NCBI GenBank assembly: GCA_022566735.1
Contig: JADFIG010000020.1
Location: 1-59,447, forward strand
Direction: 5' to 3'
From: Pseudomonadota bacterium
Lineage (GTDB): Bacteria > Pseudomonadota > Gammaproteobacteria > Burkholderiales > Burkholderiaceae_C
DNA: 59,447 nt
The notes under the pieces are model-generated. The model saw nothing but the letters and a program-made list of their open reading frames with translations. It was not told the origin of the DNA and searched no databases. Below are positions 46,780 through 55,839 of the stretch, piece after piece (position 1 is the first letter of the stretch; each line of letters starts with the position of its first letter). The position numbers and the translations under genes are program-made.

Positions 46780-48534
46780 ATGCTGCGCCGCCTGAGCCTG
46801 CGTGATTTCGTGATCGTGTCCGAGCTGGACATCGAGCTGGGGGCCGGCTTCACCGCGCTGACCGGCGAGACCGGCGCGGGCAAGTCCATCCTGATCGACG
46901 CCCTGCAGCTGACGCTGGGCAGCCGCGGTGACGCGGGTGTGGTGCGCGAAGGCGCAGCGCGGGCTGACCTGACGGCCGAGTTCGACGTGTCCCCGGCCCT
47001 GGCCACCCAGCTGCGCCCCTGGCTGGAGGAAGCCGGCTTCGACACGGGCGAGCTGTCCGATGCCAGCGGCGCCACGAAGGGAGGCCCGCTGCTGCTGCGC
47101 CGCGTGGTCGATGCGCAGGGCAAGAGCCGCGCCTGGGTCAATGGCAGCAGCGCCACGCTGACACAGCTGCGCGAGCTGGGCGAACACCTGGTCGACATCC
47201 ACGGCCAGCACGCCTGGCAAAGCCTGACCCGCGCCGACAGCGTGCGCGCCCTGGTCGACGGGCAGGCCGGCGTCGATGTGGCCGCGCTGCAAGCCGCCTG
47301 GGCCGCCCGCCGCGACGCCGCCCGCCGCCTGGACGAAGCCCGCGCGAAGCAGGCCGACCTGGAGCGCGAACGCGAGCGCCTGCAGTGGCAGATCGGCGAA
47401 CTCGCCAAGCTCGCCCCCCAGCCCGACGAGTGGGCCACCCTCAACGCCGAGCACACGCGCCTGAGCCATGGCCAATCCATCCTGGACGCCGCGCGCGGGG
47501 CGCTGGACGCCATCGCCGAAGCCGAGCTCAATGCCGAGGGCCTGACCGCCCGCGCCATCGATGTCCTCGACGAGGCCGCCGGCTACGAACCCCGGCTGGG
47601 CAACGCCCTGGAGGTGCTGCGCGAGGCCCAGGCCCAGCTGCAGGACGCTGCCCACAGCCTGCACGCCGTGCTGGGCCACACCGACCTGGACCCGGACCGC
47701 CTGGCCGAGCTCGATGCCCGCCTGTCGGCCTGGATGGGCCTGGCGCGGCGCTACCGCCGCCAGGCCCACGAGCTGCCCGAGCTGCTGCAGGGCTGGCAGG
47801 CCGAGCTGGCCGAGCTGGACGCCGCCACCGACCTGGCCGCCCTGGAGCGCGCCGCCGAGCAGGCCCACGCCGCCTGGCTGAAGGTCGCGCAAGCTGCCTC
47901 GAAGCAGCGCAAGCAGGCCGCACCGAAGCTGGCCCAGGCCGTGAGCGAGGCCATGCAGGAACTCGGCATGGCCGGAGGCCGCTTCGAGGTTGCCCTGACC
48001 CCGTTGGACGAGCCGCAGGCCTGGGGCCTGGAGGCCATCGACTTCCTGGTGGCGGGCCATGCGGGCAGCACGCCGCGTCCGCTGGGCAAGGTGGCCTCGG
48101 GCGGCGAGCTCTCGCGCCTGGCCCTGGCGATCGCCGTGACCACCTCTCGGCAAGCCGAAGGCGATGACGGCAGCCACGTCGCCACCCTGATCTTCGACGA
48201 GATCGACTCGGGCGTGGGCGGGGCCGTGGCCGACACCGTCGGCCGCCTGATGCAGCGCCTGGGCGGGGGCCCGCGCGGCCGCCAGGTGCTGGCCGTCACC
48301 CACCTGGCCCAGGTCGCCGCCTGTGCCCACCACCACCTGCTGGTGAGCAAGTCGCTGCAAGCCGGCCAGACCACCAGCGACATCCGCACCGTGCAGGGCG
48401 AGGCCCGGGTGCAGGAAGTCGCCCGCATGCTGGGCGGCGCCATCGGCGACACCAGCCTGGCCCACGCCCAGGCCATGCTGGACGCGGCCCAGGGCCAGCC
48501 GGGCACGCCACAGAAGGCCAGGAAAAGCGCATGA
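46780..48534 (+). CDS. recN: DNA repair protein RecN
   Basis: 584 residues. SMC-like ATPase: Walker A GETGAGKS near residue 32, long coiled-coil middle (~160-360), signature [14 protein letters not shown] and Walker [13 protein letters not shown] at the C-terminal head. RecN acts at double-strand breaks to aid recombinational repair. 5 bp after nadK and overlapping rapZ by 4 bp (ATGA). Confidence 0.97.
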   Translation: MLRRLSLRDFVIVSELDIELGAGFTALTGETGAGKSILIDALQLTLGSRGDAGVVREGAARADLTAEFDVSPALATQLRPWLEEAGFDTGELSDASGATKGGPLLLRRVVDAQGKSRAWVNGSSATLTQLRELGEHLVDIHGQHAWQSLTRADSVRALVDGQAGVDVAALQAAWAARRDAARRLDEARAKQADLERERERLQWQIGELAKLAPQPDEWATLNAEHTRLSHGQSILDAARGALDAIAEAELNAEGLTARAIDVLDEAAGYEPRLGNALEVLREAQAQLQDAAHSLHAVLGHTDLDPDRLAELDARLSAWMGLARRYRRQAHELPELLQGWQAELAELDAATDLAALERAAEQAHAAWLKVAQAASKQRKQAAPKLAQAVSEAMQELGMAGGRFEVALTPLDEPQAWGLEAIDFLVAGHAGSTPRPLGKVASGGELSRLALAIAVTTSRQAEGDDGSHVATLIFDEIDSGVGGAVADTVGRLMQRLGGGPRGRQVLAVTHLAQVAACAHHHLLVSKSLQAGQTTSDIRTVQGEARVQEVARMLGGAIGDTSLAHAQAMLDAAQGQPGTPQKARKSA

Positions 48535-49478
48535 GCAAGCTCGACATCGTGCTGCTGACGGGGATCTCCGGGTCCGGCAAGTCGGTGGCCCTCAACGCCC
48601 TGGAAGACGCCGGCTACTTCTGCGTCGACAACCTGCCGCCCGAGTTGCTCAGCGGCCTGATCTCGCTGGAGGAAACGCGCGAAGCGGGCCGCCGCCGCCG
48701 CGTGGCCGTGGCGGTCGACGTGCGCAGCGCCGACTCCCTGCCCCACCTGCTGCCGGTGCTGCAGGAGCTGCGGCAGGACGGCCACAAGGTGCGCTCCGTG
48801 TTCCTGGACGCCAGCACCGACGCCCTGGTGCGGCGCTTCTCCGAAACGCGCCGCCCGCACCCGCTGTCCCAGGTGCCGCAACCGGCGCCGGCCGATGCGA
48901 CGCCAGCCCCGCTGCAGCGCCGCCGTGCCAGAGACCACGACACCACCGTGGCCCCGCCGGCCGACCAGGCCCTGGTCGAAGCCATCCGCACCGAGCGCGA
49001 GCTGCTGAGCCCGCTGCGCGAGGTGTCCACCGTCATCGACACGTCCCTGCTGCGCCCGGCCCAGTTGCGTGCCTGGATCCGCAACATCGTGCAGGCCGCG
49101 CCCTCGCGCCTGACGCTGGTGTTCGAGTCTTTCGCGTTCAAGCAGGGCGTGCCCATGGACGCCGACTTCGTCTTCGACGTGCGGATGCTGCCCAACCCCT
49201 TCTACATCAAGGAGTTGAAGCCGCTGACGGGGCGCGACCAGCCGGTCATCGACTACCTGGCGCAGCAGCCGGAATCGGCCGAGCTGATCGCCCAGATCGA
49301 AGCCTTCCTGTTGCGCTGGCTGCCGGCGCTGGAAGGCGACCAGCGCAGCTACGTGACCGTGGCCATCGGCTGCACGGGCGGCCAGCACCGCTCGGTCTAT
49401 TGCGTGGAGCAGCTGATGCAGCGCTTCTCGCCGCGCGGCGTGGTGCTGTCGCGGCACCGGGAGCTGGACGCCAAGTGA
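48531..49478 (+). CDS. rapZ: RNase adapter protein RapZ
   Basis: 315 residues. Walker A GISGSGKS (~11-18), [18 protein letters not shown] and the C-terminal RapZ domain ([39 protein letters not shown]). RapZ binds small RNAs and guides RNase E in E. coli. Odd: after RRPHPLS there is an insert of about 30 residues rich in Pro/Ala and Arg (~118-150, [15 protein letters not shown]...) before the conserved [10 protein letters not shown] helix, making it longer than the usual ~285-290. Confidence 0.95.
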   Translation: MSKLDIVLLTGISGSGKSVALNALEDAGYFCVDNLPPELLSGLISLEETREAGRRRRVAVAVDVRSADSLPHLLPVLQELRQDGHKVRSVFLDASTDALVRRFSETRRPHPLSQVPQPAPADATPAPLQRRRARDHDTTVAPPADQALVEAIRTERELLSPLREVSTVIDTSLLRPAQLRAWIRNIVQAAPSRLTLVFESFAFKQGVPMDADFVFDVRMLPNPFYIKELKPLTGRDQPVIDYLAQQPESAELIAQIEAFLLRWLPALEGDQRSYVTVAIGCTGGQHRSVYCVEQLMQRFSPRGVVLSRHRELDAK

Positions 49479-49493
49479 GCGCCCAGCGGTGCA

Positions 49494-50435
49494 TCAGCCC
49501 TTCATCGCATCCCGCAAGGCGGTCTTGAGCTGCTGCCCGATCTCCGGCTTGCCCGCGAACGGGTCCGTCGGGTTGCGGCCCAGCGTCACATCCTCCAGGC
49601 GCACCCGCACCATCTCCAGCGCCTGCGGGTGGGTGTAGACGTAGAACTTGCCCGCCTCGATGGCATCGAACACCAGCTGCGCCGTGTCCGACGCGGTGAC
49701 CTTGCCCGAGGTCACGGCCTTGGTGCTCATGGCCTGGGCGATCATCTGGCTGGCCGTGGGCTTGCCCTCGCTCTTCATCTCGGCCGGGCGGTTGCGGTGC
49801 GACATGTGGATGCCCGTGGGCACGAAGTAGGGGCACAGCACCGAGGCATGCACCTGCTCGCTGACCAGGGCCAGGTCCTGGTAGAGCGTCTCGCTCAAGG
49901 ACACCACCGCGTGCTTGCTGACGTTGTAGGCCCCCATGTTGGGCGAGTTCAGCAGGCCGGCCATGGAGGCCACGTTGACGATGTGGCCCTGCCAGGCCGG
50001 GTCCTTGGCCGCAGCCGCCAGCATCAGCGGCGTGAAGATGCGCACGCCGTGCACCACACCGAACAGGTTCACGCCCAGCACCCATTCCCAGTCGCGCTGG
50101 GTGTGCTCCCAGATCAGGCCGCCATGGGCCACGCCCGCGTTGTTGATGACGATGTGCGGCGCACCGAAGCGCTCCATGCACAGGTCGGCCAGGGCCTGCA
50201 CATCTTCGGCGCGGGACACGTCGCCACGCAGGGCCGCCACCTGGGTGCCCGTGGTCTCGCCCACGGCGCTGAGCTCGGCCACCGCCTCGTCCAGGGCGTC
50301 TTGCTGCACATCGGTCAGCACGAGGTGGAGGCCCTTGCTCGCGCCCAGGCGGGCCAGCTCCAGGCCGAAGCCACTGCCGGCACCGGTGATGACGGCCGTC
50401 AGGCCAGGACGCAGGGTGAGGGTCGCGTTCGACAT
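49494..50435 (-). CDS. Short-chain dehydrogenase/reductase
   Basis: 313 residues. Rossmann motif TGAGSGFGLELARLGASKG, NNAG at ~90 and the active site Tyr-Lys in YNVSKHAVVSLSETLYQDL. NAD(P)-dependent oxidoreductase of the classical SDR group; substrate unknown. Last gene of the eight-gene leftward operon, 22 bp after the CurA-like gene, and convergent with rapZ (15 bp). Confidence 0.92.
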   Translation of the reverse strand: MSNATLTLRPGLTAVITGAGSGFGLELARLGASKGLHLVLTDVQQDALDEAVAELSAVGETTGTQVAALRGDVSRAEDVQALADLCMERFGAPHIVINNAGVAHGGLIWEHTQRDWEWVLGVNLFGVVHGVRIFTPLMLAAAAKDPAWQGHIVNVASMAGLLNSPNMGAYNVSKHAVVSLSETLYQDLALVSEQVHASVLCPYFVPTGIHMSHRNRPAEMKSEGKPTASQMIAQAMSTKAVTSGKVTASDTAQLVFDAIEAGKFYVYTHPQALEMVRVRLEDVTLGRNPTDPFAGKPEIGQQLKTALRDAMKG

Positions 50436-50457
50436 GGTGTGTCTTCCTTTGGGTGAA

Positions 50458-51486
50458 TCAGATCAGTTTGACCAGTTGTTTGCCGAAGTTCTTGCCCTTG
50501 AGCAAGCCCAGGAAGGCCTCGGGGGCGCTGGCCAGGCCCTGGGCCACGGACTCGCGGAACTTCAGGCGACCGGAGGCCACCATGCCGCCCAGCTCCAGGG
50601 TGGCTTCGGGCCAGACCTCGGGGTGCTCGCTGACGATGAAGCCTTCCAGCTTCAGGCGGCTGACCAGGATGAGCGAGGGGTTGGCCATGGGGATGGGCTG
50701 GCCGCTGTAGCCGGCGATCATCCCGCACAGGGCGATGCGGCCGAAGGCGTTCATGCGCAGCATCGCGGCGTCCAGGCACAGGCCGCCCACGTTCTCGAAG
50801 CAGCCGTCGATGCCCTTGGGCGCGGCATCGCGCAGGGCGCCGGACAGGCTGCGCAGGTCGGTGTGGGCCTTGTGGTCGATGCAGGCGTCGAAGCCCAGCT
50901 CGTCGACCACGTAGCGGCACTTGTCCGGGCCGCCGGCAATGCCCACCACGCGGCAGCCGCGGGCCTTGGCCAGCTGGCCGACCACGCCGCCCACCGCGCC
51001 GCTGGCGGCGCTGACCAGGACGGTGTCGCCGGCCTTGGGCGCGATGATCTTGACCAGGCCGTACCAGGCGGTCACGCCGGGCATGCCCACCGCGCCCAGG
51101 TAGGCCGACAGCGGGATCTGGCGCGTGTCCACCTTGCTGAGGGCCCCGCGCTGGCTGGCGTCGATGACGCTGTACTCCTGCCACCCGCCCATGCAGACCA
51201 CCGGGTCGCCCTCGTCGAAGCGCGGGTGCTTGCTGGCCACCACCTCGCCCACCGTGCCGCCGATCATCACGGCGTCCAGCGGCTGCGGCTCGGCGTAGCT
51301 CTTGCTGTCGCTCATGCGGCCGCGCATGTAGGGGTCGAGCGAGAGGTAGTGGTGGCGCACCAGCACCTGGCCTTCGCCGAGTTCATCCCGCGTCGGCACG
51401 GGCTTCTCGACCAGCTTGAAGTTCTCGGCCGTGGGCTCGGCGGCGGGGCGGGACGCCAGCAGGATCTGGTGGTTGACAAGGCTCAT
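50458..51486 (-). CDS. NADP-dependent MDR oxidoreductase, CurA/PTGR-like
   Basis: 342 residues. Features of the prostaglandin reductase/CurA branch: LSLDPYMRGRM, AYLGAVGMPGVTAWYGL, VLVSAASGAVGGVVGQLAKARGCRVVGIAGGPDKC and DGCFENVGG. No zinc-binding Cys set, so a zinc-free double-bond reductase of enones or enals is likely. Within an acyl-CoA oxidation operon it may reduce unsaturated intermediates, by inference. Confidence 0.91.
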   Translation of the reverse strand: MSLVNHQILLASRPAAEPTAENFKLVEKPVPTRDELGEGQVLVRHHYLSLDPYMRGRMSDSKSYAEPQPLDAVMIGGTVGEVVASKHPRFDEGDPVVCMGGWQEYSVIDASQRGALSKVDTRQIPLSAYLGAVGMPGVTAWYGLVKIIAPKAGDTVLVSAASGAVGGVVGQLAKARGCRVVGIAGGPDKCRYVVDELGFDACIDHKAHTDLRSLSGALRDAAPKGIDGCFENVGGLCLDAAMLRMNAFGRIALCGMIAGYSGQPIPMANPSLILVSRLKLEGFIVSEHPEVWPEATLELGGMVASGRLKFRESVAQGLASAPEAFLGLLKGKNFGKQLVKLI

Positions 51487-51519
51487 GACGGTCTCCGGGG
51501 TGGAAGGGATGCGGCCGGC

Positions 51520-51972
51520 TCAGTCCGAGCCGCCGTGCCGCGCCAGCGGCTTGACCTCGCGCTCGCCCACAGGCAAGGCGCGCAGGAACTTGAAGGTGCC
51601 CGTGGCGTGGGCGCACAGGCGCTCGTGCGCATCGAGCACGCGGGCCTCGGTGAAGGCCAGCGAGGCCGTGGCGTGCAGCACCTGGCCGACGACGCGGATG
51701 CGGCCCTGGCCGGGGCGCAGGAAGCTGGTCTTCATCTCGATGGTGACCAGGCCCGGCCCGCCGTCCGGCTGGTCCAGGTTGCGGCTGCGCGCGGCGTGGG
51801 CCATGGCCACGTCCATCAGCGTCATCAGCAGGCCGCCGTGGGCCACGTGGAAGGAGTTGGTGTGGCGGTCTTCGACGTCGAGCGTGATCTCGGCCTCGCC
51901 ATCGGCAAAGCGCTGCAACTCGCAGCCCAGGCCGACGATGAAGGGGATGTGGACGGGAAAGGGGATGGCCAT
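51520..51972 (-). CDS. PaaI-family hotdog-fold thioesterase
   Basis: 150 residues. Hotdog motif HTNSFHVAHGGLLMTLMDVAMAHAAR carries the HGG turn and catalytic Asp, followed by VTIEMKTSFLRPG. PaaI-type enzymes hydrolyse acyl-CoA thioesters and can clear dead-end CoA intermediates. 33 bp before the CurA-like gene and 12 bp after the upstream SDR in the same operon. Confidence 0.9.
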   Translation of the reverse strand: MAIPFPVHIPFIVGLGCELQRFADGEAEITLDVEDRHTNSFHVAHGGLLMTLMDVAMAHAARSRNLDQPDGGPGLVTIEMKTSFLRPGQGRIRVVGQVLHATASLAFTEARVLDAHERLCAHATGTFKFLRALPVGEREVKPLARHGGSD

Positions 51973-51984
51973 GCTCGCTCCGCC

Positions 51985-52797
51985 TCAGCCGCCGATCACG
52001 GCGCTGACGCCACCGTCCACCGCCATGACCTGGCCGGTGATGTGCTTGCCGGCATCGGAGGCGAACAGCAGGGTCAGGCCCTTGAGGTCCTCGTCGTCGC
52101 CCAGGCGCTGCAAGGGCGAGGCCGCGGCCAGGCGCTCTTCGCCCACCGCCGCCAGGGTGCCGGCCGTCATCTTGCTGGGGAAGAAGCCCGGCGCGATGGC
52201 GTTGACGCGGATGCCCAGATGGCCCCACTCGCAGGCCAGCGCCTTGGTGAAGTTCACGACCGCGCCCTTGCTGGTGTTGTAGGCGATGGTCTGCATGAAG
52301 GGGTGGTTGCCGCCCAGGCCGGCGATCGAGGCCACGTTGATGATGCGGCCCTGCTTGCGCGGGATCATGCTGGCCTTGGCAATGGCCTGCGACAGCAGGA
52401 AGTAGCCGCGCACGTTCAGGTTCATCACCTTGTCCCAGGCGTCCAGCGGGTGGTCGGCCGCGGGGGCGCCCCAGGTGGCGCCGGCGTTGTTGACGAGGAT
52501 GTCCACGTCGCCGATGCGCTCCAGGGTCTCGTCGGCCAGGCGCTGGATGTCCTGCGGGTTGCCGGCGTCGGCGGCGATCCAGCGCGCGTCGATGCCCGCG
52601 TCCTGCAGCGCCATCACGGCCTGCTCCAGGTCGGCGGCCTTGCGCGAGCTGACGACGACCTTGGCGCCGGCCTCGCCCAGCGCATGGGCCATCTGCAGGC
52701 CCAGGCCGCGCGAGCCGCCGGTGATCAGGGCGGTCTTGCCCGTCAGGTCAAAGAGCTGCTGGACGGTGCGGGGGGCTTGGTTCGTGGCTGCACTCAT
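51985..52797 (-). CDS. SDR family oxidoreductase, FabG-like
   Basis: 270 residues. TGGSRGLGLQMAHALGEAGA at ~18-37, NNAGATWG, IINVASIAGLGG, YNTSKGAVVNFTKALACEWGHLGIRVNAIAPGFF. The Ser-Tyr-Lys site is intact, and the C-terminus (ITGQVMAVDGGVSAVIGG) fits the 3-oxoacyl reductase group. Probably NAD(P)-dependent on a hydroxyacyl or ketone intermediate. Confidence 0.92.
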   Translation of the reverse strand: MSAATNQAPRTVQQLFDLTGKTALITGGSRGLGLQMAHALGEAGAKVVVSSRKAADLEQAVMALQDAGIDARWIAADAGNPQDIQRLADETLERIGDVDILVNNAGATWGAPAADHPLDAWDKVMNLNVRGYFLLSQAIAKASMIPRKQGRIINVASIAGLGGNHPFMQTIAYNTSKGAVVNFTKALACEWGHLGIRVNAIAPGFFPSKMTAGTLAAVGEERLAAASPLQRLGDDEDLKGLTLLFASDAGKHITGQVMAVDGGVSAVIGG

Positions 52798-52806
52798 GTC
52801 GGGTCC

Positions 52807-53103
52807 TCAGACGAAGTAATCCAGCACCTGACGGCCCGAAGCCATCTCGCGGATCTGCGCCACCACGCCCTGGTGGTGCGGGTGGGGCTGGTAGGCGGCC
52901 AGGGCCGCGGCATCGGCGAAGGTGGAGACCAACACCACGTCGGCGGTGGCTTCCAGGCCTTCGGTCCTGATGCCCACGTCGAACTCGTGCATGCCGGGCA
53001 CCAGGCCCTTGCAACTGTCGAGCAGGTCCTTGACCTTGGGCGCGTCTTCCGGGCGCTTGAGCTGGAACATCACGATGTGTCGGATCATGTTTTGGGCTTT
53101 CAT
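52807..53103 (-). CDS. Stress-responsive A/B barrel (Dabb) protein
   Basis: 98 residues. It has the Dabb pattern MIRHIVMFQLKRPEDAPKVKDLLDSC and ends AYQPHPHHQGVVAQIREMASGRQVLDYFV. Small dimeric ferredoxin-like barrels; function in bacteria mostly unknown. The first ATG (53103) overlaps the stop of the acyl-CoA dehydrogenase gene; ATG 53088, giving MIRHIVMF, is the more conserved start. Confidence 0.88.
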   Translation of the reverse strand: MKAQNMIRHIVMFQLKRPEDAPKVKDLLDSCKGLVPGMHEFDVGIRTEGLEATADVVLVSTFADAAALAAYQPHPHHQGVVAQIREMASGRQVLDYFV

Positions 53104-54998
53104 CAGAACCAGTCGGCCTGGGCTTGCGCACAGGTCATGTCGCGGCGAGCGACCACGCCCAGCCAGGCGTCGATCTTGGGCAGCTCGTAGGCGAAGAAAT
53201 AGTCGGCGGTGGCCAGCTTGCCTTGCAGGAAGCCGCGGCCCAAGGGGGATTTGTCCCACTCCCCTGCGGCCTGCGCGGCCTTGGCCGCCAGCGCCAGCTC
53301 CAGCCAGACCCAGGCCAGCACCGTGTGGCCGAAGGCCTGCAGGTAGGGCGTGGCATTGGCCAGGGCCTCTTCGGGCACGCCGGTGGACCAGGCCGACTTG
53401 GTGGTCGCGCCCACCTTCTGCAGCGCCTGCGCCAGGGCGTTGGCGTGCGCGGCCAGGCCCGCATCCGTGTGGCCGGCCTTCTCGGCATTTCTGATGGTTT
53501 CGCCCATGCGCTCGGCCAGCACGCTCAAGGCCTTGCCGCCGTTCATCACCACCTTGCGGCCCAGCAGGTCCAGGCCCTGGATGCCGTGGGTGCCTTCGTG
53601 GATCATGTTGAGGCGGTTGTCGCGCCAGTACTGCTCGACGGGGAAGTCGCGGGTGTAGCCGTAGCCGCCCAGCACCTGGATGGCCAGCGAGTTGGCCTCC
53701 TGCGCCCACTCCGAAGGCCAGCTCTTGGCGATCGGGGTGAGCAGCTCCAGCAGCAGGCCGGCCTTCTCGGCCTGTTCGCCGGTGCCGGTCTGCTCGTCGT
53801 CCAGCAGCTGGGCGCACAGCAGGCCCAGGGCCAGGCCGCCTTCGGCGATCGCCTTCTGCATCATCAGCATGCGCTTGACGTCGGTGTGCTCGATGATGGG
53901 GATCTGCGGCGCGCTGTGGTCCTTGCCGCCGCTGCCCCCACCCAGAAGATGACGGCCTTGCGGGCGCTGCCTGGCGTATTCCAGCGAGGCCTCGTAGCCG
54001 GCGTAGCCCAGCATGGTCGCGCCCAGGCCCACGCTGGTGCGGGCCTCGTTCATCAGCGTGAACATGCACTTCAGGCCCTCGCCCTGCTTGCCGATCAGGT
54101 AGCCCACCGCGCCGGCTTCGCCGTTGACGGGGAACTTGCCTTCACCGAAGTTCAGCAGGGTGTTGACGGTGCCGCGGTAGCCGCACTTGTGGTTGAGGCC
54201 GGCCAGGGCCACGTCGTTGCGCTGCTGCGTGATCGTGCCATCGGCCTTGACCAGCTTGCGCGGCACGATGAACAGCGAGATGCCCTTCACGCCCGCCACC
54301 GGCTTGCCATCGGGCCCGGGGATCTTGGCCAGCACCAGGTGCACGATGTTCTCGCCCATCTCGTGCTCGCCGCCCGAGATCCACATCTTGTTGCCGCGCA
54401 GGCGGTAACGCTGGCCCAGCGGGTCTTGCGTCCAGTCCACGCCGCTGCCGTCACCGGCCACATCGGGCACCGCGCGCGTGGCGATGTCCGACAGGCTGGA
54501 GCCGGCCTGCGGCTCGCTCAGGCACATGGTGCCAAACGTCCGGCCCTCGAAGCCGCCCTTGGCGAACACCTCGACCTGCTTGGGCGTGCCGTGTGCCAGG
54601 ATGGTGTTGGCATTGCCGCGCGTGAGCATCGGGTACGCGGCCAAGGCCACGCTGGCCTTGTAGAAGAAGCTCATCGAGGCGATTTCCACCACCGTGGGCA
54701 GGCGCATGCCGCCCACGCTCTCGTCCTTGCTCGCGGCCATCAGGCCGGCCTCGTTGAAGGCCGCCAGCGCGATCGGGGTCTCCTTGGGCAGGGTCACGGT
54801 CACGCCGTCGAACTCGGGCTCGTGCGTGTCGGTCAGGCGGTTGAGCGGTGCGAACTGCTCGGTGGCGATCTTCTCGCTGAGGTCGAGCACGGCGGTGAAG
54901 GTCTCGCGGCTGTGCTCGGCGTGGCGCTCGCGCTGGCACAGGCTTTCGGCCTGCAGCCAGTCGTAGAGCAGGAAATCGACGGTGGCGCGGTGGGTCAT
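53103..54998 (-). CDS. Acyl-CoA dehydrogenase
   Basis: 631 residues. N-terminal domain, then the FAD/substrate region (TFGTMCLSEPQAGSSLSDIATRA, GNKMWISGGEHEMGENIVHLVLA), helical C-terminal domain with QVLGGYGYTRDFPVEQYWRDNRLNMIHEGTHGIQGLDLLGRK (the flavin contact and catalytic Glu region), and an extra ~150-residue domain typical of the ~600-residue subgroup. Oxidises acyl-CoA to 2-enoyl-CoA, passing electrons to ETF. 25 bp after the enoyl-CoA hydratase gene. Confidence 0.94.
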   Translation of the reverse strand: MTHRATVDFLLYDWLQAESLCQRERHAEHSRETFTAVLDLSEKIATEQFAPLNRLTDTHEPEFDGVTVTLPKETPIALAAFNEAGLMAASKDESVGGMRLPTVVEIASMSFFYKASVALAAYPMLTRGNANTILAHGTPKQVEVFAKGGFEGRTFGTMCLSEPQAGSSLSDIATRAVPDVAGDGSGVDWTQDPLGQRYRLRGNKMWISGGEHEMGENIVHLVLAKIPGPDGKPVAGVKGISLFIVPRKLVKADGTITQQRNDVALAGLNHKCGYRGTVNTLLNFGEGKFPVNGEAGAVGYLIGKQGEGLKCMFTLMNEARTSVGLGATMLGYAGYEASLEYARQRPQGRHLLGGGSGGKDHSAPQIPIIEHTDVKRMLMMQKAIAEGGLALGLLCAQLLDDEQTGTGEQAEKAGLLLELLTPIAKSWPSEWAQEANSLAIQVLGGYGYTRDFPVEQYWRDNRLNMIHEGTHGIQGLDLLGRKVVMNGGKALSVLAERMGETIRNAEKAGHTDAGLAAHANALAQALQKVGATTKSAWSTGVPEEALANATPYLQAFGHTVLAWVWLELALAAKAAQAAGEWDKSPLGRGFLQGKLATADYFFAYELPKIDAWLGVVARRDMTCAQAQADWF

Positions 54999-55023
54999 GG
55001 TCTGCCTGAAAAAAAGTGGGGCC

Positions 55024-55803
55024 TCAACGGCCCTTGAAGACGGCCTCGCGGCGCTCGATGAAAGACAGCACGCCCTCGGCGGCGTCTTCGCTTTGCATCA
55101 CGGGGTGCAGGTCCTTGAAGAGGTGCTTGACCGCTTCGGCCTCGCCCTCGTTCCAGGCCGTGCGGGTGGACTTGAGGATGTTCTGCACGCCCAGCGGCGC
55201 GGCCTTGGCGATGGCTTCGGCGATCTCGCGGGCCTTGGCCAGCTGCTGGCCGGTGGGCACCACCTCTTGCACCAGGCCCGTGCGCAGCGCCTCGTCGGCA
55301 TACCAGAAGTCACCCGTCAGCAGGTAGCGCTGGGCGGCGCCCCACCCCATCTGGCGGGGCAGGCGCAGCGTGGCACCACCACAGGGGAAGATGCCGCGCT
55401 TGACTTCCAGCATGGCGAAGCGCGTGTCGTCGGCGGCCACGCGCACCTCGGTGTTGAGCATGACCTCCACCCCCCAGGTGAAGCAGTTGCCCTGCATGGC
55501 CATGACGATGGGCTTGCGGTGGCGCTCACCGAAGAGGCCGAAGGGGTCCACCTCGCCCTCGCCCACCTCGAAGCCCTTGCCATTGCCGAAGATGGGCGCC
55601 CACTTGTCCAGCTCGACGCCGGAGGTGAAGTGCTTGCCTTCGGCGTGCAGCAGGGCCACGCGCAGGTCGGGGTTGCGGTTGAGCTCGCCCAGGGCGCGGG
55701 CCAGGTCCAGGTACATCTCGGGCGACAGCGCGTTGTGCTTGTCCGCGCGGTTGACCTTGATCTCCAGGATGTGGCCGTTGACCAGCGTTTCGATGTGTGC
55801 CAT
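55024..55803 (-). CDS. Enoyl-CoA hydratase/isomerase (crotonase family)
   Basis: 259 residues. Crotonase fold: LHAEGKHFTSGVELD (CoA/oxyanion pocket) and IVMAMQGNCFTWGVEVMLNTEVRVAADDTRFAMLEVKRGIFPCGGATLRLPRQMG. Position 140-ish lacks the second canonical catalytic Glu seen in E. coli FadB-type hydratases (GIFPCGGA in place of GxxPGxGG), so isomerase or a narrower hydratase activity is possible. 36 bp after the FadB-like gene. Confidence 0.9.
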   Translation of the reverse strand: MAHIETLVNGHILEIKVNRADKHNALSPEMYLDLARALGELNRNPDLRVALLHAEGKHFTSGVELDKWAPIFGNGKGFEVGEGEVDPFGLFGERHRKPIVMAMQGNCFTWGVEVMLNTEVRVAADDTRFAMLEVKRGIFPCGGATLRLPRQMGWGAAQRYLLTGDFWYADEALRTGLVQEVVPTGQQLAKAREIAEAIAKAAPLGVQNILKSTRTAWNEGEAEAVKHLFKDLHPVMQSEDAAEGVLSFIERREAVFKGR

Positions 55804-55839
55804 GGGGTGTCTCCTGTGCCTTCTGTGCCTCTTTGCCGA

